A DNA stretch of 57,792 nt from contig JAUSDY010000059.1 of NCBI GenBank assembly GCA_030650395.1, positions 1 through 57,792 of the forward strand, written 5' to 3'. Each line of letters opens with the position of its first letter. Positions within the stretch are counted from its first letter, which is position 1. The DNA is from Acidobacteriota bacterium (lineage in GTDB: Bacteria; Acidobacteriota; Vicinamibacteria; Vicinamibacterales; UBA2999). Below, piece after piece: positions 47,246 through 57,590 of this stretch. The notes beneath the pieces were generated by a model that was given only the letters and a program-made list of their open reading frames with translations, was not told where the DNA came from and searched no databases. The position numbers and the translations under genes are program-made.

Positions 47246-48226
47246 CTATCGGCGCGGCAACAGCGATTTTCGGACCTTTGCCACCATCGTGAAGTTTGGA
47301 TCGACCACGTTGGCCACCTCGTATTCGAGCGCCTGGCCCATCAGTGACGCGGCCGCACGCTCCGAGAACCCGTAGTCAGCGATGAGCCAGCGCTGCATCT
47401 CCGTGGTTGCGTGTTGTAACGCCTGCAGCAGCGGCCGGGCACTGCCGAGCACCATGATGTGCGTGTCGTTCTCGAGCCGCGGCCACCCCACTGGTTTCTT
47501 CTTGATGAGCTGAACGCTGAACTCGACATCCATCGACGTCTCGATGCCGGTGCCGACGACCTCGCCCTCGCCCTGCCGCGCGTGGCCGTCACCGAGAAAC
47601 AACAGCGCGCCCACTTCGTTGACGGGCAGCGTGACCTTCACCCCGGCGTTGAGGCCGGCGTAGTCCATGTTGCCGCCGAACGCCCCCGGCGTGCTGGTGG
47701 CAATCGCTTCCTTGCGCGCCGGCGCGACGCCGAGGCAGCCGAGCATGGGCCGCAGCGGCAGCTCGATGGCCGGCGAAATATCGGCGGCCGCTTCGAGCCG
47801 CGCCACTCCCCTGGCCTTGGCGATGGTCCACGTCACCCGGCGGCCCTCGAGCGTCCCGCGCTGCAGCAAGGCCGCGGGATCGACGGTATAGGGCGCGAGC
47901 AGGCTCGACGAGTAACCCGTGGCGCGATTGGTCTCGATCTTCTCGATCGAGACCACGATCGCATCACCGGGCTCGGCGCCTTCGATAAAGAACGGTCCGG
48001 TCTGCGGGTTCGGACCGGCCGCGACTTGCTTGCCGTCCCAATCCGTGCCGCCCGCGTCGATCGTCTTCGTGATCACGCGCTCGCCGGGCTTGATGCGCAG
48101 CGCCGGCGCGTGCGAGTGGGCAAACGTGTTGTAGAACTGCGTCGGCACGAACCGCGTGCCGGCCTGGGCCGACAGTTCCGCGACGACGAACAAAACAAAT
48201 CCGATGCTAGCGAGCGCGCGCATCAT
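47246..48226 (-). CDS. Secreted acetamidase/formamidase-family protein
   Basis: The 326-residue product starts at ATG 48226 with GGAGG upstream (a longer frame to 48295 is not supported) and has a signal peptide (MMRALASIGFVLFVVAELSA). Family blocks are present: HAPALRIKPGERVITKTIDAG, GPFFIEGAEPGDAIVVSIEKI, MLGCLGVAPARKEAIAT, NMDYAGLNAGVKVTLPVNE and LFLGDGHARQGEGEVVGTG. These are the core sequences of the FmdA/AmdA fold, which hydrolyses short amides such as formamide. Export is unusual for the better known cytosolic enzymes. Stand-alone; the S41 peptidase gene is co-directional upstream. Confidence 0.85.
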   Translation of the reverse strand: MMRALASIGFVLFVVAELSAQAGTRFVPTQFYNTFAHSHAPALRIKPGERVITKTIDAGGTDWDGKQVAAGPNPQTGPFFIEGAEPGDAIVVSIEKIETNRATGYSSSLLAPYTVDPAALLQRGTLEGRRVTWTIAKARGVARLEAAADISPAIELPLRPMLGCLGVAPARKEAIATSTPGAFGGNMDYAGLNAGVKVTLPVNEVGALLFLGDGHARQGEGEVVGTGIETSMDVEFSVQLIKKKPVGWPRLENDTHIMVLGSARPLLQALQHATTEMQRWLIADYGFSERAAASLMGQALEYEVANVVDPNFTMVAKVRKSLLPRR

Positions 48227-48299
48227 CAACCTCCGCAAGTGTGGTGACAGATACATCACACAGAAACACGGAACCACTGAAACACGGAGAACCACTTGG

Positions 48300-49319
48300 T
48301 TATTTCTTATCAGCTTCGAGCGATTTCAACACCGCACGTAGTTCGTCGCGCCTCGGGCCTGGAGTCGAGGCCTTCAATAACGCCTGGATCGCCTGCATGT
48401 GACCGATCCGGAGCGCGTCCGCCGCGTCGACGCGCATGTCGGGCATCACGCCGTCGCCCTCCCAGTTCTTGCGGCTGATCGCGCTCAGGAGCTGCCCGTT
48501 CGGCACGACGACCTCGAACTGATCGTTGATGGGGTACGGACGTCCGGGATTGGCCGCGCCGGCGGTCGGCTCGCCGATGATCACCGCGCGCTTGTGATCC
48601 TGAAGCAGGAACGCGATCCCCTCCCCTCCGGAGAACGATTTCGACGACGTGAGCACGACCACCGGACGCGAGGCATCCCGATAGGCAATCGGATCGGTCG
48701 TGGTCGAATACATCTGCCGCTCACCCCGGCGCGGCGTGATATCGAACAGCGGCATTCCCGGCCGCTCGAACAAGTAGCTCATCAACAGAGCGACCGTGTC
48801 GGGCGAGCCGCCGCTGTTGTCGCGCATGTCGAGGATCAACGCATCGGTCGTCTGCAGCTTCGCCATCGCGGCCGTCATCGCATCTCGATGCTCGACGAGC
48901 CGAAGGAAGAACGCGAGGTCGAGCAGCCCGACATTACCTGGCAGGACTTCCGTCCTTCTGAAACCTGCCGTGGTCGGTGTGTCCCGACGTTCGGATGGCG
49001 CTCCGGGCGGGCGCGGCACAATTGCGCGCACATCCACATGTTTGTCTTGGGCAATGGCAAACACGTCGCGGTTGAGTAAGGTCGTGAGTTCGTTCGGCGC
49101 GCGGGCAGCGGCATAGCGGCCCTCGGCCAGGCCCTTCCTTAACTCCACTTCGACACGGCTGGAGATGCCAACGTCGAAGTATTCCCGGTTGAAGACGTCG
49201 ATGAACGAAAGCACGGTGCTCTCAGCAAGCCGCGGATCCAGAGAATTCGCCTGCTGCGATGAGAGGGGCCCGACCAAGGACGCCAGCACGATCGACGCGG
49301 CCAACAGCTTGGCGATCAT
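48300..49319 (-). CDS. S41-family (C-terminal processing-like) serine peptidase
   Basis: The 339-residue product starts at ATG 49319, which overlaps the TGA of the upstream RidA-like gene (ATGA). It has a signal peptide (MIAKLLAASIVLASLVGPL). The S41 fold is seen in DALILDMRDNSGGSPDTVALL and VVVLTSSKSFSGGEGIAFLLQ. The nucleophile Ser lies in SFSGGE, and the later block is AVIIGEPTAGAANPG. There is no PDZ domain, as in tricorn/IRBP-like S41 members of Bacteroidetes and Acidobacteria. The N-terminal region resembles an IRBP-type lead (FIDVFNREYFDVGIS). Substrate unknown. The longer frame to 49628 lies antisense and over the RidA gene. Confidence 0.87.
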   Translation of the reverse strand: MIAKLLAASIVLASLVGPLSSQQANSLDPRLAESTVLSFIDVFNREYFDVGISSRVEVELRKGLAEGRYAAARAPNELTTLLNRDVFAIAQDKHVDVRAIVPRPPGAPSERRDTPTTAGFRRTEVLPGNVGLLDLAFFLRLVEHRDAMTAAMAKLQTTDALILDMRDNSGGSPDTVALLMSYLFERPGMPLFDITPRRGERQMYSTTTDPIAYRDASRPVVVLTSSKSFSGGEGIAFLLQDHKRAVIIGEPTAGAANPGRPYPINDQFEVVVPNGQLLSAISRKNWEGDGVMPDMRVDAADALRIGHMQAIQALLKASTPGPRRDELRAVLKSLEADKK

Positions 49320-49714
49320 TCTCTCGTCACGGCCGTCAGATTCATCGTGAGCAGAATACCCGGCCGCGGTAGCTCTTTCACACCGATCACGGTTCGCGCC
49401 GGGCGGTGCGCGACGAACTTTTCGACGTAAGCGTGGTTCATCGCCTCGAAGTCCCGCATGTCGCGGAGGAACACATTCACGTGGACGACGTGATCGAGAT
49501 CCGAGCCGACCGAGGCGAGCATGATCTCGAACGACTCGAGGATGCGCCGCGTCTGCGAGGCGGCGTCGTGGCCCGCCAGCTCGCCGCTGACCGGATCGAA
49601 CCCGGCCGTGCCGCCGATGGTGATCCACGTGCCGACCTTCGCGATGTGGCTGTAGGGCCCGATCAGTGCCGGCGTATTTGGCGGGGTCGACGTTTCAACG
49701 CGCTGTGGCTTCAT
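49316..49714 (-). CDS. Divergent RidA-family protein
   Basis: The 132-residue protein has the RidA layout PNTPALIGPYSHIAKVGTWI, GFDPVSGELAGHDAASQT and a C-terminal VAHRPARTVIGVKELPRPGI. The Arg of RPART matches the catalytic Arg of RidA, but the final E residue pattern (RVEI) is replaced by LTMNL, so enamine hydrolase activity is less certain. It is co-translated with the S41 peptidase gene (ATGA overlap). Upstream is the GGGATCA array. Confidence 0.82.
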   Translation of the reverse strand: MKPQRVETSTPPNTPALIGPYSHIAKVGTWITIGGTAGFDPVSGELAGHDAASQTRRILESFEIMLASVGSDLDHVVHVNVFLRDMRDFEAMNHAYVEKFVAHRPARTVIGVKELPRPGILLTMNLTAVTRE

Positions 49715-49731
49715 TTGAGGTGGCTCACTCA

Positions 49732-49820
49732 GGGATCGGGGACCAGGGATCAGGGATCAGGGATCAGCGCATTGGTGCGCCGAGCCCCGAGCCCCGAGCC
49801 CCGATCCCTGATCCCCGAGA
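49732..49820. repeat. Inverted array of GGGATCA / CCCGAGC repeats before the sigma factor gene
   Basis: The left arm has GGGATCGGGGACC and three AGGGATC units. The right arm has GAGCCCC three times and CCCGATCCCTGATCCCCG. The arms are complementary in their ATC-rich parts. The array lies between the RidA-like and sigma factor genes and may overlap the sigma promoter. Confidence 0.78.
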
Positions 49821-49843
49821 ATCCGTATGATACGCTCCGATCG

Positions 49844-50452
49844 ATGAGCAGCGCGACACCTGTTGATGTCGACGAGGCGGACCTGCTCGCGCGGCTGCGC
49901 GCGGGCGAGGAATCGGCGTTCGAGCAAGTCGTGCGCACCTACGGCGGCCGCCTCCTGGCCGTGACCCGCCGCATCATGGGCTCCGACGAAGACGCGCGCG
50001 ACGTCGTGCAGGACGCGTTTCTGAACGCCTTCAAGAGTCTCAACCGCTTCGAGGGCAACGCCAAGCTCTCGACCTGGCTGCACCGCATCGCCGTGAACGC
50101 GGCGCTGATGAAGCTGCGGACGCGCAAGCGCAAACCCGAACAATCCATCGACACGCTGCTGCCCGCGTACCTCGACGATGGCCATCATGAGGAACGATTT
50201 CAGAGCTGGGAAGAGCCGGTTGACAAGGCAATGGAGCGGGCGGAAACCCGCGAGCTCGTCCGCAAGCACATTGACGAGCTCCCCGAGGGCTACCGTACCG
50301 TTCTCGTCCTGCGCGACATCGAAGGGCTAGATACCGAGGAAACCGCCAAGATGCTGGGGCTGACCGTGAACGCAACCAAGATTCGCCTGCATCGCGCCCG
50401 CCAGGCGCTGCGCACGCTGCTCGCTCCCCACTTCAGGAGCGTGCCGTCATGA
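49844..50452 (+). CDS. ECF-type RNA polymerase sigma factor
   Basis: The 202-residue product starts at ATG 49844; the larger frame beginning at 49406 crosses the ridA gene and is rejected. Region 2 is visible as DEDARDVVQDAFLNAFKSLNRFEG and STWLHRIAVNAALMKLR. Region 4 is DELPEGYRTVLVLRDIEGLDTEETAKMLGLTVNATKIRLHRAR. It would direct RNA polymerase to a stress-type regulon. TATGAT lies 12 nt before the ATG. Its stop overlaps the start of the anti-sigma gene by four bases. Confidence 0.9.
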   Translation: MSSATPVDVDEADLLARLRAGEESAFEQVVRTYGGRLLAVTRRIMGSDEDARDVVQDAFLNAFKSLNRFEGNAKLSTWLHRIAVNAALMKLRTRKRKPEQSIDTLLPAYLDDGHHEERFQSWEEPVDKAMERAETRELVRKHIDELPEGYRTVLVLRDIEGLDTEETAKMLGLTVNATKIRLHRARQALRTLLAPHFRSVPS

Positions 50453-50691
50453 AGTGCCGGGAGCTGGCTGAATTCCTGATCGACTACGTGAGCGGCGAGC
50501 TGCCCGAGGAAACCCGGGTGCACTTCGAGCTGCACCTCACCCGCTGCCGCAATTGCCACGCGTATCTGATTCAGTACGAGAGCACCGTCAAGGCGGGCAG
50601 GATCGCGTGCGGCGAACATAGCGACGAGTTGCCGGCCGACGTCCCTGAGGATCTGGTGAAGGCCGTGCTCGCGGCGCGCAAGCTAATCTAG
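50449..50691 (+). CDS. Zinc-finger anti-sigma factor (small, membrane-free)
   Basis: The 80-residue product begins MKCRELAEFLIDYVSGELPEE. It has the H-x3-C-x2-C type zinc motif of ZAS anti-sigma proteins in HFELHLTRCRNCHAYL. No transmembrane helix is present in the short C-terminal half, so it is a cytosolic anti-sigma, possibly redox-responsive like RsrA. The ATGA overlap with the sigma gene supports stoichiometric expression. Confidence 0.87.
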   Translation: MKCRELAEFLIDYVSGELPEETRVHFELHLTRCRNCHAYLIQYESTVKAGRIACGEHSDELPADVPEDLVKAVLAARKLI

Positions 50692-50722
50692 GGCCGCGCG
50701 GTACCCTGAACACGTGAGTTCT

Positions 50723-51589
50723 CTAGGACATCCTCAGCAGACGGGCGAGCGGCCACAGGATGATGCCGACGACGCGCGTGATTCCCCGCATCACGGGCAT
50801 CGACATCTTCACCAGCGGTGTGACGAGCCGGCGAACCGCGCCATCGGCTTCGTAGAACAGCGCGATCCAGATGATCACCAGGATGCCGACGAACTTGAAG
50901 TACGGTGGCAGGTGGATCGGCGCGCCGGTAATCAGGTGATACGCCTCTTCGCCAATCAAGATCCCGCCGACGTAGCCAATCAACACAAAGGCGGTGGGCT
51001 CGAGGATCGGATACTTCTTGAGCAGGTTCACCGCGTGCGGCGCGATCTGTTGCAGCGCGAGGATCGCGATCAGCACGCCTGTATAGATCGGCCACATCAC
51101 CGGATCGCCTGAGGGGGTCTTCGGCGCCAGGCCGACCGCGGCAATCACGTTGTCGATACTGAGGCTGAGATCCATCAGGCCGATCTGCAGCAGGACGACG
51201 CGAAAGGTTCTCGGCGCGGTGCGTTGAACTGGCGCGGCGTCGTTGCTCGGGTCCGCGTCGGCCAGCACCTCGCCGACATCATGGGCATGGCCCTTGGTGA
51301 GGTGCGACGACATCAGCCAGATGAGGTAGCCCGCCCCGAGCCACCGCACCCAGGTATTGGTGGCGAGCCAGCCGGCCACAAACAGCGCCAGCACGCGGAA
51401 GAGATAGGCGAGGAACAGGCCGATACGGATCGCCTTGCGTTGCTGCGCGCCGGGAAGTTCCCTGGCCAGCGCGGCAATGCCCAACACGTTATCGACCGAG
51501 AGCAACCCTTCGAGGACCACGAGGCCGGCGATTACGGAGAGGCCGGCGAGCAATTCCTGCAACGACATCGACCATCTATCGTATGCCAT
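50723..51589 (-). CDS. TerC-family membrane protein
   Basis: The 288-residue product has about seven hydrophobic helices. The two family repeats with acidic motifs are visible: VVLEGLLSVDNVLGIAALA near residues 22-42, and QIGLMDLSLSIDNVIAAVGL. The family (TerC, Alx, MeeF) exports or handles Mn2+ and other metal ions at the inner membrane. The ATG at 51568 (MSLQELLAG) would shorten it by seven residues. An N-terminal fragment of a second, broken member of the family is at 51966-52042. Confidence 0.88.
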   Translation of the reverse strand: MAYDRWSMSLQELLAGLSVIAGLVVLEGLLSVDNVLGIAALARELPGAQQRKAIRIGLFLAYLFRVLALFVAGWLATNTWVRWLGAGYLIWLMSSHLTKGHAHDVGEVLADADPSNDAAPVQRTAPRTFRVVLLQIGLMDLSLSIDNVIAAVGLAPKTPSGDPVMWPIYTGVLIAILALQQIAPHAVNLLKKYPILEPTAFVLIGYVGGILIGEEAYHLITGAPIHLPPYFKFVGILVIIWIALFYEADGAVRRLVTPLVKMSMPVMRGITRVVGIILWPLARLLRMS

Positions 51590-51616
51590 TTTCTTTTCGG
51601 ATATCCTTCATTGCGG

Positions 51617-51960
51617 ATGAGGAGCGCGGTTTCGGAGACGACGGCCTGGCGAATTGCCGCGATCATGTCCGTCGTCGAAGCCGGCGCGTACATCGGCAAT
51701 GAGGCGGCACGGTATTTCTGGGACTTGGCGTCCTACGTCGACGCGCTCGATACCGCAAACCCGTGGCGGTCCGAGAAATCGTATCCGTTTCTCTATCCGC
51801 CATTTGCCGCCGACCTGTTCACGCTCGCGCGAAGCCACCTCTTCGAGTTGCTGTCGATCGGCCTACGTAGCGGCGATCGCGTTGTTCCTGACGACCTTGG
51901 CACAATTGAACATGCGGCGGCGGCCCTCCGCCTGGCCGTGGTGGCTGCAGCACCTCCAGA
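51617..51960 (+). pseudogene. Remnant of a GT87/DUF2029-like membrane mannosyltransferase gene
   Basis: From ATG 51617 the frame encodes MRSAVSETTAWRIAAIMSVV and then YVDALDTANPWRSEKSYPFLYPPFAADLF. This is like the N-terminal part of GT87 glycosyltransferases (the NPW...YPPFAA block). At about 51860 the sense continues in the next frame (AYVAAIALFLTTLAQLNMRRR). All the rest, and any catalytic region, is missing. It is a decayed 5' fragment and meets the opposing TerC remnant near 51960. Confidence 0.5.
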
Positions 51961-51965
51961 TCATG

Positions 51966-52042
51966 GCGTCGACGCTGAGGACGCCTTCGAGTGCAATAAG
52001 GAGGAGGATGGTGAGGACGTCAGAAAGTGTGATCTCGGGCAC
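51966..52042 (-). pseudogene. N-terminal fragment of a TerC-family gene
   Basis: On the minus strand a GTG at 52042 is preceded by GAGAAG and encodes PEITLSDVLTILLLIALEG followed by VLSVDA. This matches the first TM helix and the S-V/A-D motif of TerC proteins. Homology ends there, and the DNA continues into the GT87 remnant of the opposite strand. The rest of 52043-52141 shows only a spacer before the J-protein. Confidence 0.45.
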
Positions 52043-52141
52043 GAGGGTCTTCTCAGCATAAGGCGCGGGTGGGCTTATTCTAGGGAGATGCGAGCGGTGT
52101 ACGGATCAGGTGTCAAACTTGCAAGCGGGCCAGGGACGTAA

Positions 52142-53119
52142 GTGGATTTCAAGGACTACTACACGACGCTCGGCGTCTCGAAGACCGCCAGCGACAAGGA
52201 GATCAAGCAGGCGTTCCGGAAGCTGGCCCGCAAGCACCACCCTGACGTCAATCCGGGCGACAAGGCCGCGGAGGCGAAGTTCAAGGAAGTCAACGAAGCC
52301 AACGAGGTGCTGAGCGACCCGGCGAAGCGGAAGAAGTACGACGAGCTGGGCGCCAACTGGCGCGCGTACCAGAACGCGCCCCCGGGTGCGGGCAACCCGT
52401 ACGCGGGCGGATCGCCCTTCGGCGGCGGCGGCGGCGGCTTCCGCACCATGAGCGAAGAGGAGATGGCCGAGATGTTCGGCGGGGGCGGCGGCGAGAGCCC
52501 CTTCTCGGATTTCTTCACGACGTTTTTTGGCGGCATGGGCCAGGAACCCTCAGCGGGTGGCCGGAGCAGCCGCGGGCGGCCGAGGGCGCGCAAGGGGCAG
52601 GACGTCGAGCACCTGTTCGAGCTCGACCTCGAAGACGCCATCCGCGGCAGCCAGCAGCGCTTGTCGCTGCGGCATGATGGGCACGCGCGCACCGTTGAGG
52701 TGCGAATTCCCGCCGGTGTTACCGAAGGGTCGCGAATTCGCGTCGCGGGCGAAGGCGGGCGCGGTACCGGATCGTCTTCGAGCGGCGACTTGTATCTGCG
52801 CGTGCAGCTCAAGCCGCATCCGGTGTTCGAGGTCAAAGGCCGGGATGTCTACACGCGCACCCGGGTGCCCGTTCCGACCGCCGTGCTGGGCGGCGAGGTC
52901 GACGTGGTCACGCCCGAGGCCAAGACGCTGCGGCTCAAGCTGCCGCCGGGCACGCAAAGCGGCCAACGGTTTCGACTGCGCGGTCACGGACTACCGTCGG
53001 TTGGAAAACCCGACGAGCGCGGTGACCTCTACGCCAACGTCGAAGTCGAGATACCCAAGACGCTCAGCGATGACGAGCGCGAGCATTACGAAGCGTTGAA
53101 GGCGAAGAGCGGAAAATAA
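52142..53119 (+). CDS. J-domain co-chaperone (CbpA/DnaJ without zinc finger)
   Basis: The 325-residue product starts at GTG 52142. The J domain (residues 1-70) contains [20 protein letters not shown] and the HPD motif at 33-35. A Gly/Phe-rich region (about 75-125: [25 protein letters not shown]) follows. The two DnaJ-C barrels come next ([43 protein letters not shown]). The cysteine-rich zinc domain is absent, so it is of type II (CbpA). It would stimulate DnaK ATPase and substrate delivery. It is 36 nt upstream of clpB, consistent with a disaggregase unit. Confidence 0.92.
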   Translation: MDFKDYYTTLGVSKTASDKEIKQAFRKLARKHHPDVNPGDKAAEAKFKEVNEANEVLSDPAKRKKYDELGANWRAYQNAPPGAGNPYAGGSPFGGGGGGFRTMSEEEMAEMFGGGGGESPFSDFFTTFFGGMGQEPSAGGRSSRGRPRARKGQDVEHLFELDLEDAIRGSQQRLSLRHDGHARTVEVRIPAGVTEGSRIRVAGEGGRGTGSSSSGDLYLRVQLKPHPVFEVKGRDVYTRTRVPVPTAVLGGEVDVVTPEAKTLRLKLPPGTQSGQRFRLRGHGLPSVGKPDERGDLYANVEVEIPKTLSDDEREHYEALKAKSGK

Positions 53120-53147
53120 CGAATAACCAATTACGAATAACCAAAAC
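53119..53147. repeat. Short GAATAACCAAxxAC direct repeats between J-protein and clpB
   Basis: AACGAATAACCAAT and TACGAATAACCAAA occur in tandem in the 36-nt spacer. The A-rich, GC-poor content is unlike the genes on either side. Confidence 0.65.
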
Positions 53148-53155
53148 GAACTGTC

Positions 53156-55702
53156 ATGAATCTCAACAAGTTCACTGAAAAGGCGCAAGAGGCGGTGGTG
53201 GCATCACCGCAGCTGGCAACCGAATTCAAACATGCCCAAGTCGAGCCCGAGCACCTGCTCGTCGCGCTGGTCGAGCAGGAGGGCGGCGTCGTGCCGACGG
53301 TGCTCCGCAAGATGTCCGTGGACCCCGGCGCGATTGGCCAGACGCTGCGTGCGCACCTCGGCAAGCAGCCGCAGGCCCACGGTGGCTCCGAGCCGCACCT
53401 CTCCCCTCGCATGCGCGTCGTCCTCGACGCGGCCCAGGCCGAAGCCAAGGGGATGCAGGACGAGTACGTCAGCACCGAGCACCTGCTGCTCGGCATTCTG
53501 AGCGAGCCCGGCCGCGCGGTGACGATCGAACAACTCAAGCAGCGCGGCGTCACGCGCGAGCGCGTGCTCGAAGCGCTGGCCGGCGTGCGCGGCAGCCAGC
53601 GCGTCACCGATCCGAACCCCGAGAACAAGTACGAGGCGCTCGAGAAGTACGGCCGCGACCTCACGGAGCTGGCCCGCAAGGGCAAGCTCGACCCGGTGAT
53701 CGGACGCGACGAAGAAGTCCGCCGCGTCATCCAGGTCCTGTCACGCCGCACCAAGAACAACCCCGTGCTGATCGGCGAACCCGGCGTCGGCAAGACTGCC
53801 ATCGTCGAAGGCCTTGCCCAGCGCATCATCCGCGGCGACGTGCCGGAAGGCCTCAAAGACAAGCGCATCGTGACGCTCGACATGGGGTCGCTCATTGCGG
53901 GCGCGAAGTACCGCGGCGAGTTCGAAGATCGGCTGAAAGCGGTGCTCAAGGAAGTGGTCGATTCCGAGGGGCAGGTGGTGCTCTTCATCGACGAGCTTCA
54001 TACCGTCGTGGGCGCCGGCGCGGCCGAAGGCTCGATGGATGCCTCGAACATGTTGAAGCCGATGCTGGCACGCGGCGAGCTGCACACGATCGGCGCGACC
54101 ACGCTCGATGAATATCGCAAGTACATCGAGAAGGACGCCGCGCTCGAACGCCGGTTCCAGCCCGTGATGGTCGGCGAGCCCACGGTCGAAGACACCATCA
54201 GCATCCTGCGCGGGTTGCGCGAACGCTACGAGGTGCATCACGGCGTCAAGTTCAAGGACGCGGCGCTGGTCGCGGCGGCGGTGATGTCGCATCGCTACAT
54301 CACAGACCGGTTCCTGCCCGACAAGGCGATCGACCTGATTGACGAGGCGGCGTCAAAGCTGCGAATGGAGATCGACTCGATGCCCGTGGAGCTGGACGAG
54401 ATCCAGCGCCGCATCATGCAGCTCGAGATCGAGCGCGAGGCGCTTCGCAAGGAACGGGACAAGGCGTCGAAAGAGCGGCTGGCAAAACTCGAGAAGGAGC
54501 TGGCGGACCTCAAGGAGCAATCGACCGAGCTCAGGTCTCACTGGGAACAGGAGAAGGACGCGATCCAGGCCGGCCGCAAGCTGAAGGAAGAGCTCGAACA
54601 GGTGCGCCTTGAAGTCGAGCGCGCACAGCGCTCGGGCGACTACGCCAAAGCTTCAGAGCTGCAGTACGGGCGCGCGCCGGATCTCGATGCCAAGATCAAG
54701 GAGCAGGAAGCGCGCTTGCAGACGCTGCAGCAAGCCAAGAGCATGCTGAAGGAAGAAGTCGACGAAGAAGACATCGCGCACGTGGTCGGCAAGTGGACCG
54801 GTATTCCGGTCACCCGGTTGATGGAAGGCGAAGTGCAAAAGCTGCTCAAGATGGAAGAGCGGCTGCACCAGCGCGTGGTCGGTCAGGAAGAGGCGATCCG
54901 CGCGGTCGCCAACGCGATTCGCCGCGCGCGCGCCGGACTGCAAGATCCCAATCGGCCGCTCGGCAGCTTCATCTTCCTCGGGCCCACGGGTGTCGGCAAG
55001 ACCGAGCTCGCCCGCGCGCTGGCCGAGTTCATGTTCGATTCAGAGCAGGCCATGGTCCGCATCGACATGTCGGAATACGGCGAGAAGCACAGCGTCTCGA
55101 GGATGATCGGCGCGCCACCCGGCTACGTTGGCTACGACGAGGCCGGACAACTGACCGAAGCGATCCGCCGCCGCCCCTACTCTGTTGTGCTGTTCGATGA
55201 AATTGAAAAGGCGCATCCCGAGGTCCTCAACGTCCTGCTCCAGCTGCTGGACGATGGCCGGCTCACCGACGGCAAGGGCCGGGTGGTGGACTTCACCAAT
55301 ACCGTCGTGGTGATGACCTCGAACATCCAGAACCAGGAATCGCTGCGCGCGCATTTCCGGCCCGAGTTCATCAATCGCATCGACGACATCATTTACTTCC
55401 ACGCGCTCGACCAGCAGCACATCAGGCAGATCGTGGAAATCCAGCTGCGCGGCCTGCTGAGGCGGCTCGAGGATCGCAAGATCAAGATCCAGCTCACGGA
55501 TGCGGCGAAGGATTTCCTGGTGCGCGAGGGGTATGATCCGATCTACGGTGCCCGCCCGTTGAAGCGGGCGCTGCAGCGCCGGCTGCTCGACCCGCTGGCG
55601 CTCAAGGTGCTTGACGGCGCGTTCCACGACGGCGACACGGTGGCCGTCGATGCCGGGCGCGACGAGTTGAAGTTCGAGAAAGGCCAGACGGTCAATGCCT
55701 AG
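53156..55702 (+). CDS. clpB: ClpB ATP-dependent protein disaggregase
   Basis: The 848-residue product has the Clp_N double repeat (residues 1-145), then AAA+ domain 1 with Walker A GEPGVGKT at 207-214 and [20 protein letters not shown]. The coiled-coil M domain (about 400-530) has [23 protein letters not shown]+ domain 2 has Walker A GPTGVGKT at 609-616, [22 protein letters not shown] and RPLKRALQR. ClpB extracts aggregated polypeptides with DnaK/J help, and the J-protein is directly upstream. The stop overlaps ftsH by 8 nt, so a quality-control operon is likely. Confidence 0.96.
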   Translation: MNLNKFTEKAQEAVVASPQLATEFKHAQVEPEHLLVALVEQEGGVVPTVLRKMSVDPGAIGQTLRAHLGKQPQAHGGSEPHLSPRMRVVLDAAQAEAKGMQDEYVSTEHLLLGILSEPGRAVTIEQLKQRGVTRERVLEALAGVRGSQRVTDPNPENKYEALEKYGRDLTELARKGKLDPVIGRDEEVRRVIQVLSRRTKNNPVLIGEPGVGKTAIVEGLAQRIIRGDVPEGLKDKRIVTLDMGSLIAGAKYRGEFEDRLKAVLKEVVDSEGQVVLFIDELHTVVGAGAAEGSMDASNMLKPMLARGELHTIGATTLDEYRKYIEKDAALERRFQPVMVGEPTVEDTISILRGLRERYEVHHGVKFKDAALVAAAVMSHRYITDRFLPDKAIDLIDEAASKLRMEIDSMPVELDEIQRRIMQLEIEREALRKERDKASKERLAKLEKELADLKEQSTELRSHWEQEKDAIQAGRKLKEELEQVRLEVERAQRSGDYAKASELQYGRAPDLDAKIKEQEARLQTLQQAKSMLKEEVDEEDIAHVVGKWTGIPVTRLMEGEVQKLLKMEERLHQRVVGQEEAIRAVANAIRRARAGLQDPNRPLGSFIFLGPTGVGKTELARALAEFMFDSEQAMVRIDMSEYGEKHSVSRMIGAPPGYVGYDEAGQLTEAIRRRPYSVVLFDEIEKAHPEVLNVLLQLLDDGRLTDGKGRVVDFTNTVVVMTSNIQNQESLRAHFRPEFINRIDDIIYFHALDQQHIRQIVEIQLRGLLRRLEDRKIKIQLTDAAKDFLVREGYDPIYGARPLKRALQRRLLDPLALKVLDGAFHDGDTVAVDAGRDELKFEKGQTVNA

Positions 55703-57590
55703 CTCCTCAGTGCCTCCGGGCGGATCTCAGAAGGGACGCCCGTCGGCGACCAAGCCTGCCGCATTGTGGTGGGTGCTCGGCGCGTTAATGCTGCTGGCGA
55801 TCGGCCAGGCGTACTTCCTGGCTCCCGCGGGAAAACAGATCTCGTACAGCGAGTTCAAGGGACTGGTGCGCGGCGGCCAGGTCGCCGAGGTCGCTGTCGG
55901 CGACACGATCATTCACGGCACGCTCAAGAAACCGGAAGAAGGCGTGGCCGGGTTTACCACCACGCGCATTGAAGATCCCAAGCTGGTCGAAGAGCTCGAC
56001 GAAGCCGGCGTGAAATACAGCGGCGAGCTCGTGAGCCGCTGGCTGCCCGAGGTGCTCGGCTGGGTCGTTCCCCTTCTGCTGCTCGTTGCGCTGTGGTCGT
56101 TCTTCTTCAAGCGCATGGGCGGCGCCGAGGGCGGCGTGATGTCGTTTGCCCGGAGCAAGGCGAAGATCTACGCCGAAGACGACGTCAAGACGACGTTCCA
56201 GGATGTCGCCGGCGTCGACGAAGCGGCACAGGAACTGCGCGAGATCGTCGAGTTCCTGAAGACCCCGAAGAAATTCACCAACCTGGGCGGCCACATTCCG
56301 AAAGGTGTGTTGCTGGTAGGCCCGCCGGGCACCGGCAAGACGCTGCTGGCGCGCGCGGTCGCCGGCGAAGCCAAGGTGCCCTTCTTCAGCCTGAGCGGCT
56401 CGGAATTTGTCGAGATGTTCGTCGGCGTGGGCGCGGCGCGCGTCCGCGATCTGTTCGCGCAGGCCGAAGCGAAAGCGCCGTGCATCGTGTTCATCGACGA
56501 GCTCGACGCGCTCGGGAAGGCCCGCCAGCAAAGCGCGTTCGGCGGCCATGAAGAGCGCGAGCAGACGCTCAACCAGCTGCTCGCCGAAATGGACGGCTTC
56601 GACGCGCGCAAGGCCATCATCATCATGGCGGCCACCAACCGCCCCGAGGTGCTCGACCCGGCGTTGATGCGGCCCGGGCGATTCGATCGGCAGGTGCTGG
56701 TCGACAAGCCTGACGTGAAGGGCCGCGAAGAGGTCCTCAAGATCCACGTTCGCAATGTGAAGCTCGACCCGGCGATCGACCTGCGCAAGGTCGCCGCGCG
56801 GACCGCCGGCTTTGCCGGCGCCGACCTGGCCAACCTCGTGAACGAGGCGGCGTTGCTCGCGGCCCGCCGCGACGCCCAGGTCGTGCAGATGCGCGACTTT
56901 GACGAGGCGATCGATCGGCTGATTGCCGGCCTCGAGAAAAAGCGCGTGATGAGCACGAAGGAACGCGAAATCGTCGCGTACCACGAATCGGGTCATGCCA
57001 TCGTCGCCAGCGTGCTGCCCAACATGGATCCGGTCCACAAGATCTCGATCGTCGCGCGCGGCTTCGGCGCGCTCGGCTACACCATGCAGCTGCCGCTCGA
57101 AGACAAGTACCTGATGCAGAAGGGCGACCTGCTCGCCCAGCTCGCCATCCTGCTGGGCGGCCGCGCCGCTGAAGAAATCGCGATCGGCGAAATTTCCACG
57201 GGCGCCCAGAACGACCTGCAACGCGTGACCGACATCGCGCGCTCGATGGTCACCGAATGGGGCATGAGCGAGCGGCTCGGCACGATCAACTTCGACACGT
57301 CGCGGCGCGGGCGGTTCCTCGATCTCGGCATACCCTCTGAGCGCGGCCTGTATAGCGAAGACACGGCCCGGATGATCGACGACGAGGTCAAGCAGATCAT
57401 CAACAGCGCGCTGAACGAGGCCCGCCGCGTCTTACGCGATCGCCGCGACATCCTCGAACGCGTCACCCGCCGCCTGCTCGAAAAAGAAGTGATGGAAGGC
57501 GACGAGCTGCGTGCAATCATGCTCGGAACCCCAGACCCCCCGCCTGAACCGGCGCCCGAACCTGCCCCCGAACCCCTGCGCTTAACGTAG
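55695..57590 (+). CDS. ftsH: FtsH ATP-dependent zinc metalloprotease
   Basis: The 631-residue protein has two TM helices (about residues 23-41, and 116-134 in [19 protein letters not shown]) enclosing an extracytoplasmic domain. The AAA+ domain has Walker A GPPGTGKT at 209-216, Walker [11 protein letters not shown], and [13 protein letters not shown] (SRH). The protease zinc motif is HESGH (430-434). FtsH degrades misfolded or short-lived membrane and soluble proteins. The C-terminus is Pro/Glu repeat-rich ([11 protein letters not shown]). It ends ACG-TAG, and the stop lies in a repeat. ClpB and FtsH are co-translated. Confidence 0.96.
   Translation: MPSSSVPPGGSQKGRPSATKPAALWWVLGALMLLAIGQAYFLAPAGKQISYSEFKGLVRGGQVAEVAVGDTIIHGTLKKPEEGVAGFTTTRIEDPKLVEELDEAGVKYSGELVSRWLPEVLGWVVPLLLLVALWSFFFKRMGGAEGGVMSFARSKAKIYAEDDVKTTFQDVAGVDEAAQELREIVEFLKTPKKFTNLGGHIPKGVLLVGPPGTGKTLLARAVAGEAKVPFFSLSGSEFVEMFVGVGAARVRDLFAQAEAKAPCIVFIDELDALGKARQQSAFGGHEEREQTLNQLLAEMDGFDARKAIIIMAATNRPEVLDPALMRPGRFDRQVLVDKPDVKGREEVLKIHVRNVKLDPAIDLRKVAARTAGFAGADLANLVNEAALLAARRDAQVVQMRDFDEAIDRLIAGLEKKRVMSTKEREIVAYHESGHAIVASVLPNMDPVHKISIVARGFGALGYTMQLPLEDKYLMQKGDLLAQLAILLGGRAAEEIAIGEISTGAQNDLQRVTDIARSMVTEWGMSERLGTINFDTSRRGRFLDLGIPSERGLYSEDTARMIDDEVKQIINSALNEARRVLRDRRDILERVTRRLLEKEVMEGDELRAIMLGTPDPPPEPAPEPAPEPLRLT

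Noticed and set aside
49406-49843. N-terminal extension of the sigma factor frame
   Set aside because: It runs antisense through the RidA-like gene and the GGGATCA array. Sigma region 2 homology begins after ATG 49844.
55785-57221. 478-codon minus-strand frame opposite ftsH
   Set aside because: The sequence mirrors FtsH codons, has no motifs, and would be internal to an essential-type gene.
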